Origin: a virus
IMG/VR virus record: IMGVR_UViG_3300028025_002216
Coordinates: 1-20,476 of that record
Reading direction: 5' to 3' (one strand)
DNA length: 20,476 nucleotides
The translations under genes and the position numbers were made by a program. Below are positions 17,179-20,476 of this stretch, one piece after another (the first letter of the stretch is position 1; each line of letters begins with the position of its first letter). Under the pieces are notes generated by a model that had not been told where the DNA came from, searched no databases, and was given only the letters and a program-made list of their open reading frames with translations.

Positions 17179-17457
17179 TTATTCTTCCCAAATATTTATC
17201 TTGTCATTCTTTAAGGCTGCTTCCATAGTTCCTAGCAGACTCATTAATACTCCGATTCCTACGAGCCATGAGTCTCGGTCTGCTAGTCGCATGCCGTAGC
17301 CTGCACGTACTGCTTCTATCATGTCTTCTTGTGACATCATGACGCTCATCTCGTAGAAGGTTCCGTGTTGTTCTACAATCCGTTTGGCTTTGGATTCAAT
17401 ATCCGCTACGTCTTCGGGTGGTAGAAAGTTTTTAATCCAATCGTCTTTGTCGCTCAT
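17179..17457 (-). CDS. Small protein of unknown function (92 aa), last gene of the left-going operon
   Basis: A 92-residue protein. The N-terminal half is charged (MSDKDDWIKNFLPPEDVADIE). Residues 64-82 are mostly hydrophobic with small residues (WLVGIGVLMSLLGTMEAAL) and could be either a buried helix or one membrane segment. The end (NDKINIWEE) is acidic. The start overlaps the end of the neighbouring 59-residue gene by 26 bases and the ribosome site is weak, so translation may depend on its neighbour. Composition is in line with the operon. No family is recognised, and there is not enough here to call it a holin. Confidence 0.6.
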   Translation of the reverse strand: MSDKDDWIKNFLPPEDVADIESKAKRIVEQHGTFYEMSVMMSQEDMIEAVRAGYGMRLADRDSWLVGIGVLMSLLGTMEAALKNDKINIWEE

Positions 17458-17611
17458 TAGCTATCACAATCCAATCTTGCGGTAATCCGTTAACTAGAAG
17501 ACCCTGACCCAACTCTGCGTGTTGCAGTCCGTAGTGTTGGGCTAGGACTTCGTACAGTTCTTGGACGCTTATCGGTGTGTGAAAGGCGACCGTGAACTGA
17601 GTGCGTATCAT
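17432..17611 (-). CDS. Small protein of unknown function (59 aa) coupled by ATGA
   Basis: A 59-residue open frame that reads MIRTQFTVAFHTPISVQELY and ends in ANERQRRLD. Its ATG overlaps the upstream TGA as ATGA at 17611-17608, a classic translational coupling. It fills what would otherwise be a 150-base hole between the 61- and 92-residue genes, and the last 26 bases overlap the latter. The sequence looks like a small alpha/beta protein with a basic end and no membrane segment. It is shorter than usual prediction cut-offs. The function is unknown. Confidence 0.65.
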   Translation of the reverse strand: MIRTQFTVAFHTPISVQELYEVLAQHYGLQHAELGQGLLVNGLPQDWIVIANERQRRLD

Positions 17612-17793
17612 TCGGTACCTTGAGACTCCTTACGCATTGCTTCTTCGATGGTTGTGGCTGCTGCAACAATCTGTTCTACAGATGTTGGTCCGAACTTATC
17701 TTCAAGGAATGCAATCAAAGCAAAGATGTTTGATACGACCCAGTATTGGTCGATTGATTGTTCGGTGTTATTCGTGGGTTCCGGTGTTTCCAT
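17608..17793 (-). CDS. Small protein of unknown function (61 aa)
   Basis: A 61-residue protein with a strong ribosome site (AGGAG, seven bases upstream). The first dozen residues are polar (METPEPTNNTEQ). Residues 17-34 are aromatic and aliphatic (YWVVSNIFALIAFLEDKF). A helical segment follows (TSVEQIVAAATTIEEAMRK). The pattern suggests a two-helix cytosolic protein or dimer and does not look like a transmembrane protein. The start overlaps the end of the 274-residue regulator by 26 bases, and the stop overlaps the next start as ATGA. The function is unknown. Confidence 0.65.
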   Translation of the reverse strand: METPEPTNNTEQSIDQYWVVSNIFALIAFLEDKFGPTSVEQIVAAATTIEEAMRKESQGTE

Positions 17794-18592
17794 CGTAGTC
17801 TCCTAATTCAAGATTGAAAGTATCGTCTAATATCATTAGAGCAATCACGCAGTATCCAACGATATCCATAAGTGTATCATTGGTTGACTCGTGGAATGCT
17901 TTTGTGTTTTTATTTTTTAAGTTTTCTAGTCGTTCAATCTTGTCGCTGAGGCGAACGATGACCCCGTACATCCCGAAGCGGTTAATATTGCCATGACCAT
18001 AGTCGTGTTGCTTACGGCATAGGGTGGATACCATTTCGCCTGTGTCCCAAATCTCCATCATGCGCATCTCGTTGATTGCTGTGACGGCGATATTGGTAAA
18101 GGTGTTCTGTGTGCCAGTGGTTTGTCTTTCGGCGCCGTACACGGCTTCTAGGGCTGTAATGGAGGAACGTAGGCGTTCAATGTCGAGACGTTCTGAGTCT
18201 GACATTCCTGCTAGGTACATCACCCACTGCATGGCTGATTGGTCCCATGTGTCTGCTAGTCGGATTGCTTTACGGATTGTTGTGTCTGTTGACATCGCTA
18301 CCTTTAATTTTTCGAACGCCTGATTACGCAGGCGCCATACGTGTGTTTTGGTCATGCTTAACTCGTCGGCAATCTTCTGTAAAGATTTGCCTTCGCTTAT
18401 ACATGCGTTGATTATCCACAGGTCTCGTGGTTCTAAGTCGTCCACTATTGACGCTACGGCTTCCCGTAGCACCAGTAGTTCCTCGTTTGAAGTTGGTGGT
18501 TCTTCAAATGGTTTGGTTTGCATTAGCGCTTCCATGTCCGTGTCGGGACTGCGGTCGGCTGTTGTTCTTGCTGGTCTGAACTCATTCATCAT
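17768..18592 (-). CDS. Fusion of sigma-70 region 4-type HTH with an Nmad1 (DUF1599)-like domain
   Basis: A 274-residue protein. Residues about 45-98 form a sigma region 4-like helix-turn-helix: LEPRDLWIINACISEGKSL leads to KIADELSMTKTHVWRLRNQA, the DNA-reading part. Residues about 100-185 are a helical linker of unknown fold. Residues about 186-258 (LCRKQHDYGHGNINRFGMYG, RLSDKIERLENL, ESTNDTLMDIVGYCVIAL) match the Nmad1/DUF1599 pattern. This is a helical domain linked to nucleotide or base modification in phages, with conserved Asp198, Tyr199, Asp217, Lys218, Arg221, Glu235, Asp239 and Asp243. There is no region 2, so it is not a complete sigma factor. A regulator that senses or acts on nucleotides is one reading. 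The start ATGATG overlaps the upstream gene by 11 bases. Confidence 0.7.
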   Translation of the reverse strand: MMNEFRPARTTADRSPDTDMEALMQTKPFEEPPTSNEELLVLREAVASIVDDLEPRDLWIINACISEGKSLQKIADELSMTKTHVWRLRNQAFEKLKVAMSTDTTIRKAIRLADTWDQSAMQWVMYLAGMSDSERLDIERLRSSITALEAVYGAERQTTGTQNTFTNIAVTAINEMRMMEIWDTGEMVSTLCRKQHDYGHGNINRFGMYGVIVRLSDKIERLENLKNKNTKAFHESTNDTLMDIVGYCVIALMILDDTFNLELGDYDGNTGTHE

Positions 18593-19043
18593 ATAGTTCG
18601 CTATACATCATGCTCATCACTTGGTCGGGTTCTATAATCCATCCTCGTGCTGGGTTGCTTGAGCGTCGTGCAAAGTCCATCATCTTCAGGTTCTTTTTGT
18701 TTTTGCGGATGTACTTCTTGAGTCGCTTCACTGATACGACAATGAATGCACCGCCCGTACCATCTAATGTGTATACATATACCCACCATTTTGCTTTAGT
18801 TACATTTATTCCGGAGGGGTTCCAAACTTGGTTTCCTTCTTCGTCTGTTTTGCGGAAAGGGTTTTGTTCAACCTCGACTGCCATCCTGCCATTCCTGTAG
18901 CGGTCTGTTTTGACTTCAAACGCTCCGTCGCTGAGCGAGTCAAGAAACGATTGTACGAGTTTTTCTCCTTGTTGGCCATATGCTAAATCCTTTTGAAAGT
19001 TAAATTTGCTTGCTGGGATATCCCAGTCTGAGTTCTTTGTCAT
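18582..19043 (-). CDS. PD-(D/E)XK nuclease-like protein
   Basis: A 153-residue protein with the layout of a PD-(D/E)XK nuclease core. A helix (YGQQGEKLVQSFLDSL) contains Glu27. The EVKTD strand carries Asp47, and a following strand, MAVEVE, carries Glu57 and Glu59. A later segment, SGINVTKAKWWVYVY, is typical of the helix and strand after the active site in this superfamily. The C-terminal 50 residues are basic (KRLKKYIRKNKKNLK), suitable for DNA contact. Between RusA and the regulator, it probably acts in recombination, replication fork processing or host DNA breakdown. The superfamily assignment is moderately sure; the substrate is unknown. The ATG at 19043 overlaps the RusA stop as ATGA. 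Confidence 0.6.
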   Translation of the reverse strand: MTKNSDWDIPASKFNFQKDLAYGQQGEKLVQSFLDSLSDGAFEVKTDRYRNGRMAVEVEQNPFRKTDEEGNQVWNPSGINVTKAKWWVYVYTLDGTGGAFIVVSVKRLKKYIRKNKKNLKMMDFARRSSNPARGWIIEPDQVMSMMYSELYDE

Positions 19044-19381
19044 CGTTTGGTTACCTGTAATTTATATACAAGCTTGTCGTCTGTGTACGCCACACCGTTA
19101 AGCCCGTCTAGGATTGACTTCGCATAGTTGTCAATGTCGCCCCGTAGTGGGCTAGGCTCAAGTGTATCATACTCTGTGACGGTCACCGTAAACTTATCCT
19201 TGTATAGACTGATGGACAAGGCGACTGGTTTCTCTGCGCAGAAACCGTTGTACGCCTCGTTCACTAGTCGTTCAAACTCCAAGGTTTGGATGGGTGTAAA
19301 CACCCGTCCTCGCCTGCCAAGTCTTGGTCGTTGTTTTACTTTCGGTTTGAACCTAAAGGTTTGGGTGTGTTTCCTATTCAT
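19040..19381 (-). CDS. rusA: RusA-like Holliday junction resolvase
   Basis: A 113-residue protein, the usual RusA size. The diagnostic block is GDIDNYAKSILDGLNGV then YTDDKLVYKL, where Asp82, Asp84 and Asp101/Asp102 would bind magnesium and Lys88 is the conserved active-site lysine. The basic N-terminus (FRFKPKVKQRPRLGRRGRVF) matches the RusA strand that contacts the junction. It would cut four-way junctions left by recombination or replication before packaging. The start has GGAG about ten bases upstream and overlaps the primase stop by eight bases. The stop overlaps the next start. Confidence 0.88.
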   Translation of the reverse strand: MNRKHTQTFRFKPKVKQRPRLGRRGRVFTPIQTLEFERLVNEAYNGFCAEKPVALSISLYKDKFTVTVTEYDTLEPSPLRGDIDNYAKSILDGLNGVAYTDDKLVYKLQVTKR

Positions 19382-20306
19382 TAGGTTGTGCTCCGTAAAT
19401 AATGTTGTATGACCGTTCGATGATTTTGATTAGTTCTTGTTCACCGTCTGAGCGGAGATAGAACTTACCCCAACGTCCGTCTGCTGACCTAAGAATTGCA
19501 AGAGCTTCTCCAGCAGTGACTTCGTTGTCTCTGAGTTTACATGCAAGTCTAAAGAGAGTCGAAGAACGGTCTGTTCCTTCAAGTGGTCCGTCTCTCCAGA
19601 TGACGTAGGGGACGGCACCAGCTTTCCTGAGTAGGGTGCGGACGTCTCCGTTGGCTTCTTCTTGTACGGCGTGTATCCTTTGTGGGGCTCTGTATAAGGA
19701 GGCGATTCCTTCGAGGTGCGATATGGTTGTTCTGTGTTGCAGTGCTTCGGACAGGAAACTGTGCAACCCCATTGGTTTGTCCTCTTCGTCCAGTATGATT
19801 CGTTCATCTAATCTTCCTTCGTATGCGTTTGGGTAAGGCAGGCGTACGTAGTTGCCGTATCCAGTTCCGGCGGACTCCTGCTTTGGGTTTACTTCTTTTG
19901 CTGGATAGTTGATTGCTTGGTGGGCTGCTAGGAATGCTCTGCGCATTGTCGCAGCTGGCACTAAGCTGTCTGCGAATACCCAAATGTGATATCCCTTGCG
20001 TGTCTTCTCAACCCATGCTTTGATATCTTTGACGGCGAATGCCATCTGCAGATTGCGTGCAGCGTCTAGGTCGTCAACGTCGATGTCTGTGCATCCCCAC
20101 ACGCAGAACCAACTGGCTTTGTATGGCACCAGTGGGTAGACACCTATTAGTTCATCACCTTGTAGGTGACCCATGAACGTGTCGGGCGTCAGTGGTTTGC
20201 GTACACAGCCACCGTTCCATGCTCCGTATACGTCTGCACGTCCACGGAAGAGTGTGGTGAATGAGTCAACTAGGTATGGGGTTATCCCAACTCGGGCTGT
20301 TGCCAT
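19374..20306 (-). CDS. Archaeo-eukaryotic-type primase-polymerase (TOTE-like AEP)
   Basis: A 310-residue protein predicted to make primers and possibly extend DNA at the phage fork. The N-terminus has FTTLFRGRADVYGAW and IGVYPLVPY, as in the TOTE-type AEP family. Motif 1 is CTDIDVDD, with metal ligands Asp74 and Asp76. Motif 2 is KGYHIWVF with His107. Motif 3 and its flank are EVNPKQ and GYGNYVRLPYPN. The C-terminal part (about 220-300; FRLACKLRDNEVTAGEALAI) resembles the helical primase C-terminal domain. The ribosome site is very strong (GGAGG six bases before ATG). It overlaps the upstream helicase-like gene by 25 bases. No separate DnaG-like zinc domain is present. Confidence 0.8.
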   Translation of the reverse strand: MATARVGITPYLVDSFTTLFRGRADVYGAWNGGCVRKPLTPDTFMGHLQGDELIGVYPLVPYKASWFCVWGCTDIDVDDLDAARNLQMAFAVKDIKAWVEKTRKGYHIWVFADSLVPAATMRRAFLAAHQAINYPAKEVNPKQESAGTGYGNYVRLPYPNAYEGRLDERIILDEEDKPMGLHSFLSEALQHRTTISHLEGIASLYRAPQRIHAVQEEANGDVRTLLRKAGAVPYVIWRDGPLEGTDRSSTLFRLACKLRDNEVTAGEALAILRSADGRWGKFYLRSDGEQELIKIIERSYNIIYGAQPNE

Positions 20307-20476
20307 TGCGCCCTCCGCAGATACTGGTCAGGCAGTTCACCATGCTTCAGTTCCCACAGTCGACCTGTCTTGATATCTAACTCAAAGTCAACATCGTCTA
20401 CCAGCGTACCACCTGGTCTCTTGTTCTTGAGTAGGCTGAGTGTGACTGTGTATTCGTGGATGCGCTGGTCGTAAAT
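20282..20476 (-). CDS. C-terminal end of a probable DnaB-like replicative helicase (partial)
   Basis: An open frame runs in from the right edge and ends at TAA 20284-20282. The 64 visible residues include YTVTLSLLKNKRPGGTL then DVDFELDIKTGRLWEL. A K-N-K/R-x-G-G element followed by a strand with FELDI and a T-G-R-L-W turn is typical of the end of RecA-fold DnaB/gp4-type helicase domains, where the basic loop contacts DNA. Its position directly upstream of a primase-polymerase supports this. The Walker motifs would be outside the window, so the call rests on a short piece. Other RecA-type ATPases are possible. Confidence 0.45.
   Translation of the reverse strand: MYDQRIHEYTVTLSLLKNKRPGGTLVDDVDFELDIKTGRLWELKHGELPDQYLRRAQWQQPELG

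Noticed and set aside
17179-17457. 92-residue protein as a holin because of a hydrophobic stretch
   Set aside because: There is only one marginal segment with several Ser, Gly and Met residues, and the gene is at the end of the replication-side operon, far from the usual late-gene timing for a holin.
19430-19807. 125-residue - strand frame inside the primase-polymerase
   Set aside because: It is in a shifted frame within a protein with intact catalytic motifs, has no plausible ribosome site of its own, and gives a Thr/Ser/Pro-rich product.

Overview
The window is a piece of a tailed double-stranded DNA phage genome, most likely short-tailed (podovirus-like). It has two convergent gene blocks that meet at a hairpin terminator near 17152-17177. 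The left block (1-17149, + strand) is the late virion and lysis module. The right block (17179 to the window end, - strand) is part of the early replication, recombination and regulation module. No host genes, tRNAs, insertion sequences, integrase or CRISPR arrays are visible. A peptidase M15-type endolysin is common in phages of actinobacteria, and two genes appear to be translated from very short or absent leaders, so an actinobacterial or similar aquatic host is plausible. The host cannot be proven from this sequence.

Left block, in order: the Lys-rich end of an unidentified gene (2-100); a small Cys/His protein (119-334) whose start codon lies in the loop of a strong potential hairpin; a head-tail adaptor (334-1032); a beta-propeller-like tail nozzle protein (1032-2639); three fibre genes (2639-3181, 3181-3573 and the collagen-like 3573-5252); a 54-residue acidic protein (5259-5423); and three candidate internal or ejected virion proteins (5425-5862, 5872-6717, 6720-7748). 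Two of these three share an unusual NTARIG repeat. Then come a giant 2632-residue internal virion protein (7766-15664), an M15 peptidase endolysin (15657-16178), and a chimeric-looking 320-residue protein with an AT-rich C-terminal part (16187-17149). Five consecutive genes start at TAATG stop/start overlaps, which suggests translational coupling.

Right block, read from right to left: the C-terminus of a probable DnaB-like replicative helicase (20282-20476), an archaeo-eukaryotic-type primase-polymerase, a RusA-like Holliday junction resolvase, a PD-(D/E)XK nuclease-like protein, a protein that joins a sigma-70 region 4-type helix-turn-helix to an Nmad1/DUF1599-type domain, and three small genes of unknown function. 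Neighbouring genes overlap by a few to about 26 bases, as expected of one operon transcribed from a promoter outside the window.

The items I rate most worth following up are: (1) the NTARIG repeats shared by two adjacent virion proteins; (2) the sigma region 4-Nmad1 fusion; (3) the hairpin around the start codon at 119, with a T7-promoter-like TATAGGG element that partly recurs before the giant gene; (4) the probable domain swaps at the receptor-binding end of the collagen-like fibre and in the C-terminal part of the 320-residue protein.
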